Of a stretch of 64,000 nucleotides of DNA, positions 35,392-43,530 are shown one piece after another. The notes below the pieces were generated by a model. It was not told the DNA's origin and did not search any database. It was given only the letters and a program-made list of their open reading frames with translations. The stretch is from Parerythrobacter lutipelagi (lineage in GTDB: Bacteria > Pseudomonadota > Alphaproteobacteria > Sphingomonadales > Sphingomonadaceae): positions 1,126,001 through 1,190,000 of the forward strand of contig NZ_SKCJ01000001.1 in assembly GCF_005434975.1 (NCBI RefSeq), written 5' to 3'. Made by a program: the position numbers and the translations under genes. Every line of letters starts with the position of its first letter. The first letter of the stretch is position 1.

Positions 35392-36582
35392 CTATTCGCC
35401 TTGCTTGCGCGGAACGACCGACTCGCCTGCGGTCAGGAACCCGCCCGCCCGAAGGACCACCGGTTCGGTGCCATTCAGGCCGGAGACAATCGCGATGCCA
35501 TTTTCCGTGACAAGGCCGGTCTCGACCGCACGGCGCTGTGCCTTGTTTTCCTTGTCGACGACATAAACGAAGCTGCCCTTGTCATCCGACAGGACTGCCG
35601 ATTCGGGCAGCATGGGCGCCACGATCGTTCCACTTTGAATAGTCGCGGTGGCAAAGCCGCCCGGGCGAAGCTCGGGAGCATAGGGCAGTGCGATCCGCGC
35701 CGTGCCCTGCCGGTTCTGCTGGTTGATCACCGGAGCTTTCTGCCAGACCTGACCGGTAAAGCGCTTGTCCGTACCGGCGGGCACGACAGTCGCTTCGACC
35801 CCCGTTGCAATCTTTGCGAGATCGTCTTCGCTGAGCTGCGCCAGCAATTCCATCTCGCCTCCACGCGCTACGGTGAACAGCGCGCCGGATCCGGCACTGA
35901 CAATCTGGCCCGGCTCGACATTGCGCTCAAGAACCAGCCCGGAAGCTGGTGCGACGACGCTGAGCCGCGCGTTGCGTGCCCGCAGTTCGCGGACCTGCGC
36001 CTCTGCAACACGAACGCGTGCGACAGCGGCATTACGGGTTGCAGTGAGCCGGTCGACATCCGCCTTGGAAATAAAACCGCGCTCGACCAGTTGAAGCGCG
36101 CGGTCCAGATTGGCCTGTGCAAGCTGCGCGTCGGACTTGGCCACATCGACCTGTGCCGATGCGCTTGAAACTTGCTGATTCTGCACTGAGCGATCGATAA
36201 CCGCCAGGACCTGGCCCGCGCGAACCCAATCGCCTGCATCGACCGTAACGGAGACCACCCGGCCGCCCTCGCCAGCCACGCCGACAGGCATTTCCCGTCG
36301 GGCCGCCAAGCTGCCGGTCGCGCTAATCTCGCCAGCGATCGTACCGGAGCCGGGAGAGATGACGGAAACGACCGGCGCCTGGTCGGCCCGATCATCAGCG
36401 CTAGCAGTAGTCGCGCCCTGTCCTTGCGAATAAAAATACAACCCGCCGCCGATAATCAGTGCAAGGATAATCGCCAGTGCGATCAGCACATTGCGTTTCG
36501 TGTTGGAAGAGGTTTCGCCATCAACCTGGCTCGAATCAAACGCTCCGTCTGACTCCGCCCGCACGGTTGTCTCGTAATTCAT
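35392..36582 (-). CDS. RND efflux periplasmic adaptor (membrane fusion protein)
   Basis: This 396-residue protein has a cytoplasmic N-terminus, one membrane helix (NVLIALAIILALIIGGGLYF), a lipoyl half-motif (SATGSLAARREMPVGVAGEGG), an alpha-helical hairpin (VDVAKSDAQLAQANLDRALQL), and the returning lipoyl half (LSVVAPASGLVLERNVEPGQIV). It links the permease to an outer-membrane channel. It is first in the minus-strand operon adaptor-permease-DUF445. GAGGT lies 5 bases before the ATG, and a plausible promoter is at 36621-36649. Confidence 0.93.
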   Translation of the reverse strand: MNYETTVRAESDGAFDSSQVDGETSSNTKRNVLIALAIILALIIGGGLYFYSQGQGATTASADDRADQAPVVSVISPGSGTIAGEISATGSLAARREMPVGVAGEGGRVVSVTVDAGDWVRAGQVLAVIDRSVQNQQVSSASAQVDVAKSDAQLAQANLDRALQLVERGFISKADVDRLTATRNAAVARVRVAEAQVRELRARNARLSVVAPASGLVLERNVEPGQIVSAGSGALFTVARGGEMELLAQLSEDDLAKIATGVEATVVPAGTDKRFTGQVWQKAPVINQQNRQGTARIALPYAPELRPGGFATATIQSGTIVAPMLPESAVLSDDKGSFVYVVDKENKAQRRAVETGLVTENGIAIVSGLNGTEPVVLRAGGFLTAGESVVPRKQGE

Positions 36583-36620
36583 TGCTTACCTCGAATGGTC
36601 TGTGCCCCACGGCGAGAAGT

Positions 36621-36649
36621 GTGTTACACGCCTATGTCACCATGTGCAA
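36621..36649 (-). promoter_or_regulatory. Predicted promoter of the RND efflux operon
   Basis: On the minus strand TTGCAC (36649-36644) is followed after 17 bases by TAACAC (36626-36621), a reasonable sigma-70-type -35/-10 pair. A start site near 36613 would give a leader of about 30 bases carrying GAGGT. The short inverted word GTGT-T-ACAC (36621-36629) covers the -10 box and could be a repressor contact, but no TetR- or MarR-type gene is adjacent. Confidence 0.4.
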
Positions 36650-36733
36650 GCAGCCTTAATGTAGTGTATTTGCATCCACTATCGCCGTTCGACAGACGAC
36701 TTTCCGACCCGACGAATGCCTGTTCAACGAAAT

Positions 36734-36761
36734 GGGCGGCCGACTCGAAAGCCGACCGCCC
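36734..36761 (-). terminator. Terminator-like hairpin downstream of the GlsB-type gene
   Basis: Read on the minus strand, GGGCGGTCGGCT and AGTCGGCCGCCC form a 12-bp stem with a TTCG tetraloop, using two G-U pairs. The same positions on the plus strand would be A-C mismatches, so the structure belongs to minus-strand RNA. It lies 38 bases beyond the stop at 36799. Only a short ATTTCGTT follows, so it is not a textbook U-run. Confidence 0.55.
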
Positions 36762-36798
36762 AATATGCTCTGACAACTTGCGGTGTCAGTGATCTGTT

Positions 36799-37053
36799 TT
36801 AGCGAGCCCGTCCGCGCTGTACGAGGTTCAGGACCAGCAACAGAATGACTGCGCCGATAAACGCCGTAATCAGGTAGCTGAGCCATTCGGGTGACAGATT
36901 GATATAGCTGCCCAGCAGGAAGCCGCCGATCAAGCCGCCAACCACACCGACAACAATGTTCAGGATAATGCCCATCGAGGCATCGCGGCCCATAACCATG
37001 CTGGCGAGCCAACCTGCGATGCCGCCGACGATTATCGTAATTAGAATTCCCAT
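36799..37053 (-). CDS. GlsB/YeaQ/YmgE-family small membrane protein
   Basis: This 84-residue protein has three hydrophobic segments rich in glycine zippers (GIAGWLASMVMGRDASMGIILN in two parts, GVVGGLIGGFLLG, and AFIGAVILLLVLNLV). It matches the transglycosylase-associated/GlsB family often induced by stress. The start is ATG 37053; the frame is open upstream but without a better start. Molecular function is unknown. A minus-strand terminator-like hairpin follows. Confidence 0.88.
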   Translation of the reverse strand: MGILITIIVGGIAGWLASMVMGRDASMGIILNIVVGVVGGLIGGFLLGSYINLSPEWLSYLITAFIGAVILLLVLNLVQRGRAR

Positions 37054-37171
37054 GGCCCGTAGCCTCCTGTTTTCATGATATTGCCTCGACAACGCTCGAT
37101 AGGCATTGCTGGTTCCCGCGGGGACAAGCACGAAATCACGAAAGGCTGGACAGACTCTGTCCGTGGGGAGA

Positions 37172-37471
37172 TCAGTATTTGAGCTGGCGCTCGTAAAGGT
37201 CTCGGTAATGCTGGATGCGCGTCACACGCAGCCCTTGCATCCCTGATCGATCGACCGCACGCTGCCAGGAAGCAAACTCCTCAAGTGTCAGTGTGTAGCG
37301 CTCGAGAACTTCATCGATCGTGAGCAAACCGCCATTCACAGCAGCCACGACTTCTGCCTTGCGGCGCACGACCCAGCGCTTGGTGCTCGGCTTGGGAAGA
37401 TCAGCCAGCGTCAACGGCTCACCGAGTGGGCCGATAACCTTTGCGGGACGGATTTTCTGGTTCTCGATCAT
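37172..37471 (-). CDS. sciP: SciP-type CtrA inhibitor (DUF1153)
   Basis: This 99-residue DUF1153 protein has the helix-turn-helix-like core RWVVRRKAEVVAAVNGGLLTIDEVLERYTLTLEEFASWQ, given here in continuous family order, followed by GLRVTRIQHYRDLYERQ. In Caulobacter SciP binds CtrA and stops it from activating target promoters in G1. Conservation across alphaproteobacteria is strong, so the role in CtrA-dependent cell-cycle control is probable. Its ATG overlaps the stop of the upstream unknown gene (TAATG at 37473-37469), so the two are coupled. Confidence 0.92.
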   Translation of the reverse strand: MIENQKIRPAKVIGPLGEPLTLADLPKPSTKRWVVRRKAEVVAAVNGGLLTIDEVLERYTLTLEEFASWQRAVDRSGMQGLRVTRIQHYRDLYERQLKY

Positions 37472-37785
37472 TACAACTCTCTATCGCCGGTTGGGCCATT
37501 CCCATGTGCGGGGGTCACCTGATCAACCGTCTTTGCCCCATCGGCTTTGCCATCGGTTAAATTGGCTTGGTTAACAAAGTCCGCTGTGGCTTTAACTCTT
37601 TCAGCCGTCCGGCTCGCGAAGCAGGCAAATCGGCCCGCATCCCTCGGCAGTGGTCGATGCAGAGTGGAGCGCAACTCGCGCGCAGCGGCAAAACGAGCAA
37701 CCAACGCAGCCCATTCTGGCGTGCGCAGTTCGCGACAGTCCGGGGCAGTTGTGCGTCCGAAATCCAAGTGTGTGGCATCAATCAT
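37471..37785 (-). CDS. Unknown protein translationally coupled to sciP
   Basis: This 104-residue protein begins MIDATHLDFGRTTAPDCREL. It has a helical N-terminal half (RTPEWAALVARFAAARELRS) and a low-complexity, polar C-terminus. I recognise no domain, signal peptide or membrane helix. The stop codon overlaps the sciP start (TAATG), and codon usage resembles neighbouring genes, which supports a real gene. Its coupling to SciP makes a link to cell-cycle control possible. Upstream, 37786-37929 separates it from divergent mnmA and must hold both promoters. Confidence 0.7.
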   Translation of the reverse strand: MIDATHLDFGRTTAPDCRELRTPEWAALVARFAAARELRSTLHRPLPRDAGRFACFASRTAERVKATADFVNQANLTDGKADGAKTVDQVTPAHGNGPTGDREL

Positions 37786-37929
37786 GTCGTCTTGGATAGG
37801 CTGCGATGGTCAAGATCGAGTAAAGCCGCGGTTTACCGGACGTTAGGATTGTAAAACCGCCCAATCTGCACAGAGGCCCTATCGGCACAGGGGTAGCGGC
37901 TCTGCACGCGTGCGTGTAAGGGCGCGCGG

Positions 37930-39087
37930 ATGGATGCAACCACTCTGTTCGATGCCTCGCTGGACGTGGCCGGCCTGTTCGATCTGCCTCGTGCGGCGAA
38001 AGACAGCCGCATAGTTGTGGCCATGTCGGGCGGAGTCGATTCTTCGGTTGTCGCAGCGCTTGCCGCTGCCAGCGGTGCCGAAGTGATCGGCATCACGCTC
38101 CAGCTGTATGACTATGGCGCGGCAACCGGCCGCAAGGGCGCGTGCTGCGCCGGGGATGACATCTCCGACGCGCGTGCAGTGGCCGACAGGCTCGGAATTG
38201 CGCATTATGTGTTCGACCATGAAAGCGCGTTCCGCGAAGAAGTGGTCGAACAGTTTGCCGACGATTACCTCGCCGGGCGCACACCGGTGCCCTGCATCCG
38301 TTGCAATATGGGGCCCAAATTTACCGACCTGCTGCGCATGGCCCGTGAACTCGGCGCGGATTGCCTCGCGACCGGGCACTATGTGCGCCGCGTCATGGCG
38401 CCTGCCGGTCCGGAGTTGCATCGCGCACTCGATCCGTCGCGCGACCAGTCCTATTTTCTCTATGCCACGACGGAGGAGCAGCTCGATTTTCTGCGCTTCC
38501 CGCTTGGCGATATGCCCAAGACGCAGGTGCGCGAGCTGGCCGAGCGGGCCGGGCTGCGCAACGCTGCCAAGCCCGACAGCCAGGACATCTGTTTCGTACC
38601 CGACGGCAATTACGCAAAGATCGTCGAGAAAATGCGGCCCGAAGGCGGAACATCCGGTGCGATAGTACATGCTGCGTCCGGCGAGGTGCTTGGCGAACAC
38701 AAGGGCATTATCCACTTTACAGTCGGCCAGCGGCGCGGGCTTGAAATCGGCGGGCAGCCCGAACCACTCTACGTGATCGGCATCAATGCAGAGAGCGCCG
38801 AAGTGCGCGTCGGACCGCGGCGTATGCTGGCGGTCGAGGCAGCAACTGTTATCGAAACCAACCGCATCGGTCCTCTGCCGGGTGGACAGCTGGCAGCAAA
38901 AGTGCGTTCGCTGTCCAAGCCCGTTCCTGTGACGCTGGAGGGCTCACCGGGCGAGGGATCGAGTATCCGGCTGCGTTTCGAACAGCCCGAATTCGGAGTT
39001 TCGCCCGGCCAGGCTGCGGTAATCTATGCCGGCGAACGGGTGATCGGTGGCGGCTGGATTGCCGATACCGAAGCGGTCGAGGCCTGA
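37930..39087 (+). CDS. mnmA: tRNA-specific 2-thiouridylase
   Basis: This 385-residue enzyme adds sulfur to U34 of tRNAs for Lys, Glu and Gln. The PP-loop [15 protein letters not shown] is near residue 32. The catalytic Cys pair is present: [14 protein letters not shown] and [13 protein letters not shown], with the ATDHY-like segment [10 protein letters not shown] between. The ATG at 37930 follows GCGCGCGG and lacks a strong ribosome-binding site. The N-terminal 25 residues before the PP-loop are longer than in E. coli, as usual in sphingomonads. Confidence 0.96.
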   Translation: MDATTLFDASLDVAGLFDLPRAAKDSRIVVAMSGGVDSSVVAALAAASGAEVIGITLQLYDYGAATGRKGACCAGDDISDARAVADRLGIAHYVFDHESAFREEVVEQFADDYLAGRTPVPCIRCNMGPKFTDLLRMARELGADCLATGHYVRRVMAPAGPELHRALDPSRDQSYFLYATTEEQLDFLRFPLGDMPKTQVRELAERAGLRNAAKPDSQDICFVPDGNYAKIVEKMRPEGGTSGAIVHAASGEVLGEHKGIIHFTVGQRRGLEIGGQPEPLYVIGINAESAEVRVGPRRMLAVEAATVIETNRIGPLPGGQLAAKVRSLSKPVPVTLEGSPGEGSSIRLRFEQPEFGVSPGQAAVIYAGERVIGGGWIADTEAVEA

Positions 39088-39097
39088 AGCACCCGGC

Positions 39098-39445
39098 CTA
39101 TTCTTCCCACTGTTCCAGCACGCAGCCATACCCGGCACGATAACTTGCGCTATGCGCTGCGATCAGGGGGAAGCGCGCGGTGACGCTCTTAGTTTCCTGA
39201 TTATCGACCAGCGTAATCAGTTCCATCCCTTCGAGCTTGTCCTTGTCGCAATCTTCCAGGGTGCGGTCGGAGACATAGCGGCACGAGCAAGCGACACGCG
39301 CCATATAGGCGGTCCCGGCAACGGCATTACCTTGAATTGTGCCGCCGTAAGCCCACGCACCTCCGCCCAGCAGCAGGGCGATCACCGCCAGTGCCCAAGG
39401 CCAGCGACTGGATCTGCTTGTCGCGGCCGATTTCACCATTGCCAA
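39098..39445 (-). CDS. Membrane-anchored protein of unknown function
   Basis: This 115-residue protein has an N-terminal helix (WPWALAVIALLLGGGAWAYGG) and a periplasmic part with four Cys (ARVACSCRYVSDRTLEDC and AGYGCVLEQ) that could form disulfides. No family is recognised with confidence. It is convergent with mnmA (11 bases between stops) and divergent from the beta-lactamase-like gene (start 39475), a gap of 29 bases. Alternative start: ATG 39439 (MVKSAATSR). Confidence 0.72.
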   Translation of the reverse strand: MAMVKSAATSRSSRWPWALAVIALLLGGGAWAYGGTIQGNAVAGTAYMARVACSCRYVSDRTLEDCDKDKLEGMELITLVDNQETKSVTARFPLIAAHSASYRAGYGCVLEQWEE

Positions 39446-39474
39446 CTTCTCCTGCTTGCGCGAGTGAGCCGGGC

Positions 39475-40614
39475 ATGTTCGCCCGACTGTCGTCCGTCCG
39501 CTCCTGTATCGCCGTGGCTGCGCTGGTTCCAGCCCTTGCTTCCTGCGGTGATGCTCCTGCCGACCCCGCTCCGCTCAGCGCCGAGGCCGAAGCGTCTGTG
39601 ATAGTGGAGAATGCAGGCGCACCCGATGATCGCCTCGCGCGCGAGATCGACGATATGTTCACCAAGGACGGAGTCGGCGAAACGCGCGCAGTCGTGCTGA
39701 TGTATGGCGGACAGGTCGTCGCGGAGCGCTATGCGCCAGGATATGACCGCGAAACGCTGTTTGTTGGCTGGTCGATGTCCAAGACTGTAACGGCGGCAAT
39801 GATCGGCATGCTGGTCGCCGACGGCCGGTTGCGGCTCGACGAATCAGTTCCGATCCCGCGCTGGCAGCGGCCCGGCGATCCGCGCGGAGAGATCACGCTG
39901 AGACAGCTGCTCCAAATGCGGTCGGGGCTCGAGCATGACGAATCGGGTGATCCCCTCTACGAGACATCTCTCGTGCGGATGCTCTTGCTCGACGGGCGCG
40001 ACGATATGGCGGGATGGGCCGAAGCTCAGCCGATGGAGGCCGAGCCGGGTGCTCGGTTCGAATATTCGAGCAGCACGACAGTGATACTCGCGGATATTGC
40101 CGCACGAGTTCTGACGGAAAGCGATGATCCCGACCTGCGGCGCCAAGCCGTTGATACATTTCTCAAAGCGCGCGTCTTCGCGCCGCTGGCGATGGAATCG
40201 GTAGTGCCTGAATATGACGCTGCAGGCACGTTGATCGGTGGAAGCCTGATCCATGCCACCGCACGGGACTGGGCGCGATTCGGCGATTTCCTGCGCAACA
40301 AGGGCTCGTATCGGGGAAGCCAGTTGCTCCCGCGCAAATGGGTTGAGCTGATGACTTCGCCCAGCCCGCGTTCAGCGCATTACGGCCTCCAGACCTGGCT
40401 CAATCGCCCGACCGATCTGACCGATAATCACCCGCTGTTTCCTGATCGCGCACCGCAAAGCGTGTTCGCAATGACCGGCCACATGGGCCAATATGTGATC
40501 GTCTCGCCCGAGCAGAGGCTGACGCTGGTTCGCCTCGGCCACTCGAACGCCGAAGAGCGAGCCGTCCTGAAGCAGGAAGCGGCCGATGTCCTCGCACTTT
40601 ACCCGGTGAGGTAG
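39475..40614 (+). CDS. Serine hydrolase, class C beta-lactamase-related lipoprotein
   Basis: This protein of about 379 residues has a lipoprotein signal (PALASC lipobox near residue 24). The beta-lactamase/penicillin-binding fold carries the nucleophile motif GWSMSKTVTAAMIG (SxxK) and a Tyr motif in FEYSSSTTVILADIAARVL (YSS/YxN position). The late motif reads MTGHMGQYVIVSPEQ (HxG). The family includes esterases and peptidases (EstB, DacB-like), so beta-lactam resistance should not be assumed. Its 3' end overlaps the convergent phzF-like gene by 16 bases. Confidence 0.9.
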   Translation: MFARLSSVRSCIAVAALVPALASCGDAPADPAPLSAEAEASVIVENAGAPDDRLAREIDDMFTKDGVGETRAVVLMYGGQVVAERYAPGYDRETLFVGWSMSKTVTAAMIGMLVADGRLRLDESVPIPRWQRPGDPRGEITLRQLLQMRSGLEHDESGDPLYETSLVRMLLLDGRDDMAGWAEAQPMEAEPGARFEYSSSTTVILADIAARVLTESDDPDLRRQAVDTFLKARVFAPLAMESVVPEYDAAGTLIGGSLIHATARDWARFGDFLRNKGSYRGSQLLPRKWVELMTSPSPRSAHYGLQTWLNRPTDLTDNHPLFPDRAPQSVFAMTGHMGQYVIVSPEQRLTLVRLGHSNAEERAVLKQEAADVLALYPVR

Positions 40615-41393
40615 AAAGCTCCCTCGACCACAGTGACACATGCGCCGCCGAGCCATGCACGATCTCCGTCAAGCCGGCATGTCAGATCTCCGCCGCGCTG
40701 TGATGCCTGATGTGCGGTGAAACTATCGCGCCCCAGCCGGTTCGCCCAGAACGGGGTCAGCACTGCGTGGGCCGAGCCGGTTACGCTGTCTTCATCGACG
40801 CCGCCGCCCGGCACAAACACGCGGCTGACAACGTCGACATTCTCGCCCGGTGCCGTGCAGATGAACTGGTCGTCGCCCAGCGCGCCGAGCCCGCGCACAT
40901 CAGGCTCAAGCGCGCGCACCTGTGCTTCGCTCTCGAACAGGTAGATGCCGTAGCGATCGGGATTGAGCCACACTTCGCTTGGCTCCGCCCCGAGCAGCTC
41001 GGCAGCCTCCGGCCATGAGCTGCGGGTCGTCGGTATGGCCGGCAGCGCGAGTTCGTAACCGGCAGAGCTGCGCCTAACCTCGAGGTTGCCCGCCTTGCGG
41101 GTGCGGAAGGTTACCCGGTCGCCGCCGTCTCGCTTCAACAGGACATGGCCCGCCGCCAATGTCGCATGGCCGCACAGGCGGATTTCGCACGTCGGAGTAA
41201 ACCAGCGCAGTTCCCAATCCGCTGCGCCGCTCTCGTCTTTCACCACGAAAGCGGTCTCTGCGAAGTTGTTCTCTTCTCCGATAGCTTGCAGAACGTCGTC
41301 CGGCAGCCATGCATCGAGCGGCATCACCGCCGCCTGATTGCCCTTGAAGGGGCGGTCGGCAAAGGCATCTACGTGCCAGAACGGCAATTTCAT
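40599..41393 (-). CDS. PhzF-family isomerase-like protein
   Basis: This 264-residue protein starts MKLPFWHVDAFADRPFKGNQAAV. The catalytic Glu lies in IGEENNFAETAFV and a second-domain signature is GGGVDEDSVTGSAHAVLTPFW. It has the diaminopimelate-epimerase-like fold of PhzF. Most members outside phenazine producers have no known substrate, and no phenazine genes are nearby. It overlaps the cation transporter gene by ATGA (41390-41393), forming a three-gene minus-strand run with the cation transporter and pdxH. Confidence 0.9.
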   Translation of the reverse strand: MKLPFWHVDAFADRPFKGNQAAVMPLDAWLPDDVLQAIGEENNFAETAFVVKDESGAADWELRWFTPTCEIRLCGHATLAAGHVLLKRDGGDRVTFRTRKAGNLEVRRSSAGYELALPAIPTTRSSWPEAAELLGAEPSEVWLNPDRYGIYLFESEAQVRALEPDVRGLGALGDDQFICTAPGENVDVVSRVFVPGGGVDEDSVTGSAHAVLTPFWANRLGRDSFTAHQASQRGGDLTCRLDGDRAWLGGACVTVVEGAFYLTG

Positions 41394-42340
41394 CCGGGCT
41401 TCTCCAGTTTGTCGAATTCATCGGCTTCGGCGAGCGGATTGCCAGGCTCGTCGACATGTCCTTCGGGATCGATATGGATCAGCAACTCCATATCGGGGAA
41501 GTGGCTGCGCAAATCGGCTTCAACCCGCTCGATGATGTCATGCGCGTGTTCCACTGTCATGGTCGCGGGCAGATCGACATGGAACTGGACAAAATCGTGC
41601 GTCCCGCTTGTCCGGGTGCGCAAATCATGCAGGCTTGCAAGCTCTGGATGCTTGGCCGCCAGTTCGACCAGCCGCATACGCTTTTCTTCCGGCCATTCGT
41701 GATCCATCAAATGGTCGATTGCGCCGCTCGCAGCGCGCCAAGCGCCCCACAGCAGCCAGCCCGCGATCAGCAGCCCGAATACAGGGTCGGCTGCTCCCCA
41801 GCCCGCGTATTGATCGAGCGCGAGAGCGGCAATGACCGCGAGATTGAGCAGCAGGTCGGATTGATAGTGCACGTGGTCCGCCCCGATCGCGACGGAGCGG
41901 GTCCGGCGGATCACATAGTTTTGCCAGCCGAGCAGCGCCACCGTTGCAACAATCGCGATGGCTGAAACGGCAATCCCTTCCTCCGCCGCGCTCGTCCTGC
42001 CGCCTTCGATCAGCTGCTGCATGGCGCGGAAACCGATGCCCGCCGCCGACAGGGCAATCAGCATGACCTGGAACATCGCAGCGAGCGATTCCGCCTTCCC
42101 GTGACCGAACCGGTGGTTCTCGTCCGCCGGTTGCGCGGCAATCCACACGCCGATGAAAGTGGCCAGGCTGGCAATGAGATCGAGCGACGAGTCAGCCAGG
42201 CTCCCGAGCATCGCGGTCGAACTCGTCTGCACGCTGGCCCACGCCTTGAGCACGATGAGCAGCAGCGCGACCGTGATCGACGCCGCCGCTGCGCTCTTGG
42301 TCAGGAAAGCGCGGCGATCCGGGCCGTCTTCTTCTGTCAC
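41390..42340 (-). CDS. Cation diffusion facilitator transporter
   Basis: This 316-residue protein exports divalent cations such as Zn or Fe. Metal-site residues of helices II and V are present: LADSSLDLIASLATF with the DxxxD pattern, and GADHVHYQSDLLLN (HxxxD). The cytoplasmic motif DENHRFGHGKAESLAA is canonical. The C-terminal cytoplasmic domain (HDLRTRTSGTHDFVQFHVDLP) is complete. The metal specificity cannot be fixed by eye. It sits between pdxH and phzF in an overlapping run. Confidence 0.93.
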   Translation of the reverse strand: MTEEDGPDRRAFLTKSAAAASITVALLLIVLKAWASVQTSSTAMLGSLADSSLDLIASLATFIGVWIAAQPADENHRFGHGKAESLAAMFQVMLIALSAAGIGFRAMQQLIEGGRTSAAEEGIAVSAIAIVATVALLGWQNYVIRRTRSVAIGADHVHYQSDLLLNLAVIAALALDQYAGWGAADPVFGLLIAGWLLWGAWRAASGAIDHLMDHEWPEEKRMRLVELAAKHPELASLHDLRTRTSGTHDFVQFHVDLPATMTVEHAHDIIERVEADLRSHFPDMELLIHIDPEGHVDEPGNPLAEADEFDKLEKPG

Positions 42341-42951
42341 GGATAGAGCAGCGTGCTGTTCCAGCCGAGTGCATCGCCCGCGCCAGAAAGGGTGAAACGC
42401 CGCCGGTCATGCATTCGGCCCGGACGGTCGAGCCAGAACTCGATCGCACGCGGACGCAAGCGGAATCCCGTCCAATGGGGCGGACGCGGGATGTCGCCTG
42501 CAGGATACTCCGCCTCGATCGCGGCCACCCGTTCATAGTAGGTGGCGCGTTCTTCCAGCGGGCGCGACTGATCCGACGCGGCAGATGCGATCTGCGATTT
42601 GCGCGGGCGCGAATGGAAATAGGCATCGGCCATTTGCGCGCTCACTTCTTCCAGCGGGCCTTCGATGCGGATCTGCCGGCGCAGGCTCTTCCAGTGAAAC
42701 AGCAGCGCGGCCTGCATGTTGGCGCGGATCTCCTCGCCCTTGCGGCTCTGGGCATTGGTGTAGAACACAAAGCCGTCATTGCCGTGACCCTTGAGCAGCA
42801 CCATGCGGACCGATGGCGCGGCACCCGGCGTGGCGGTCGCGAGCGCCATGGCGTTCGGATCGTTCGGCTCACTCGCCTGCGCTTCGGCAAACCAGCCGTC
42901 GAACAGCGCGAAGGGATCGCTGTCGGGAATGGCGCTTTGTTCAGCTTTCAA
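42337..42951 (-). CDS. pdxH: Pyridoxamine 5'-phosphate oxidase
   Basis: This 204-residue FMN enzyme makes pyridoxal 5'-phosphate. Family features are SVRMVLLKGHGNDGFVFYTNAQSRKGEEI (FMN contacts), ALLFHWKSLRRQIRIEG, YFHSRPRKSQIASAASDQS, and the invariant C-terminal WNSTLLYP. It is first in the pdxH-CDF-phzF run. The 215 bases upstream (42952-43166) contain no gene I can support and must hold its promoter. Threonine aldolase at 7 kb is one of the PLP enzymes in this window. Confidence 0.95.
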   Translation of the reverse strand: MKAEQSAIPDSDPFALFDGWFAEAQASEPNDPNAMALATATPGAAPSVRMVLLKGHGNDGFVFYTNAQSRKGEEIRANMQAALLFHWKSLRRQIRIEGPLEEVSAQMADAYFHSRPRKSQIASAASDQSRPLEERATYYERVAAIEAEYPAGDIPRPPHWTGFRLRPRAIEFWLDRPGRMHDRRRFTLSGAGDALGWNSTLLYP

Positions 42952-43166
42952 CGGGCTTTCCTTTCCAAGTGGAACACATGGAACAAAGTCCTAGTGGTCG
43001 AATCCCGGGACGAAGATTCGGCGATCAAAATCGCAGTGCTTAGGTTTGGCGGGGCAGCAACAATCATCTCCCGTCCGCTCTAACCTCGGTGCGCCAAGTA
43101 GGAAAGGGTCCAGCATCCCAGACGCTTGAACTGGCAATCAACGCGCGTTAGACGAACCGCATCTGG

Positions 43167-43475
43167 TTGTCAGAAGAAGTGATAGTATTCGGCATAATCG
43201 CGGTTATTGCTCTGCTGCCGGTTCTGGCGATAAGCTACATCAATAGTTGTGCATATCGTTGTCGCGAGCTAACTTACGAAGTCATTGGAGAAGCTGCGGT
43301 CTATCTCTTTGGTTTCGCATTGCTGATCTGGGCGGTCGATCAATTCACCGACGACACTCCGATCAGTTTTTCTGGTTCTGCTGCTGCTTCGGCTTTTCTC
43401 TTTTTTGTTTTCTCGCTTTCTTGGACCGGCGGCTACTACCTAGGGGCCTGGCATCGGAAGCAGATCACAAGCTAA
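43167..43475 (+). CDS. Small membrane protein of unknown function
   Basis: This protein of about 100 residues has three likely membrane segments (VIVFGIIAVIALLPVLAISY, VYLFGFALLIWAVDQF, and AAASAFLFFVFSLSWTGGYYLG). It ends in a basic tail. The start is uncertain: TTG 43167 or GTG 43179; neither has a clear ribosome-binding site. It has more T-rich codons than its neighbours, which may mean it was acquired or is simply membrane-rich. No family recognised. Confidence 0.55.
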   Translation: MSEEVIVFGIIAVIALLPVLAISYINSCAYRCRELTYEVIGEAAVYLFGFALLIWAVDQFTDDTPISFSGSAAASAFLFFVFSLSWTGGYYLGAWHRKQITS

Positions 43476-43530
43476 GATCACGGAGCCATTCCGCTTGCGC
43501 CAAGCCACTGTTGCACCTAGCTAACACGCC

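Noticed and set aside
37555-37590. TTAA words that resemble CtrA sites near sciP
   Set aside because: Spacing is 10 or 17 bases rather than the 7 of a CtrA box, and they lie inside the upstream coding sequence.
39475-40614. Class C beta-lactamase as an antibiotic-resistance gene
   Set aside because: The SxxK family covers many esterases and peptidases. There is no AmpR-type regulator and no resistance context.
40599-41393. PhzF as evidence of phenazine synthesis
   Set aside because: No other phz gene is present; most PhzF-like proteins are unrelated to phenazine pathways.
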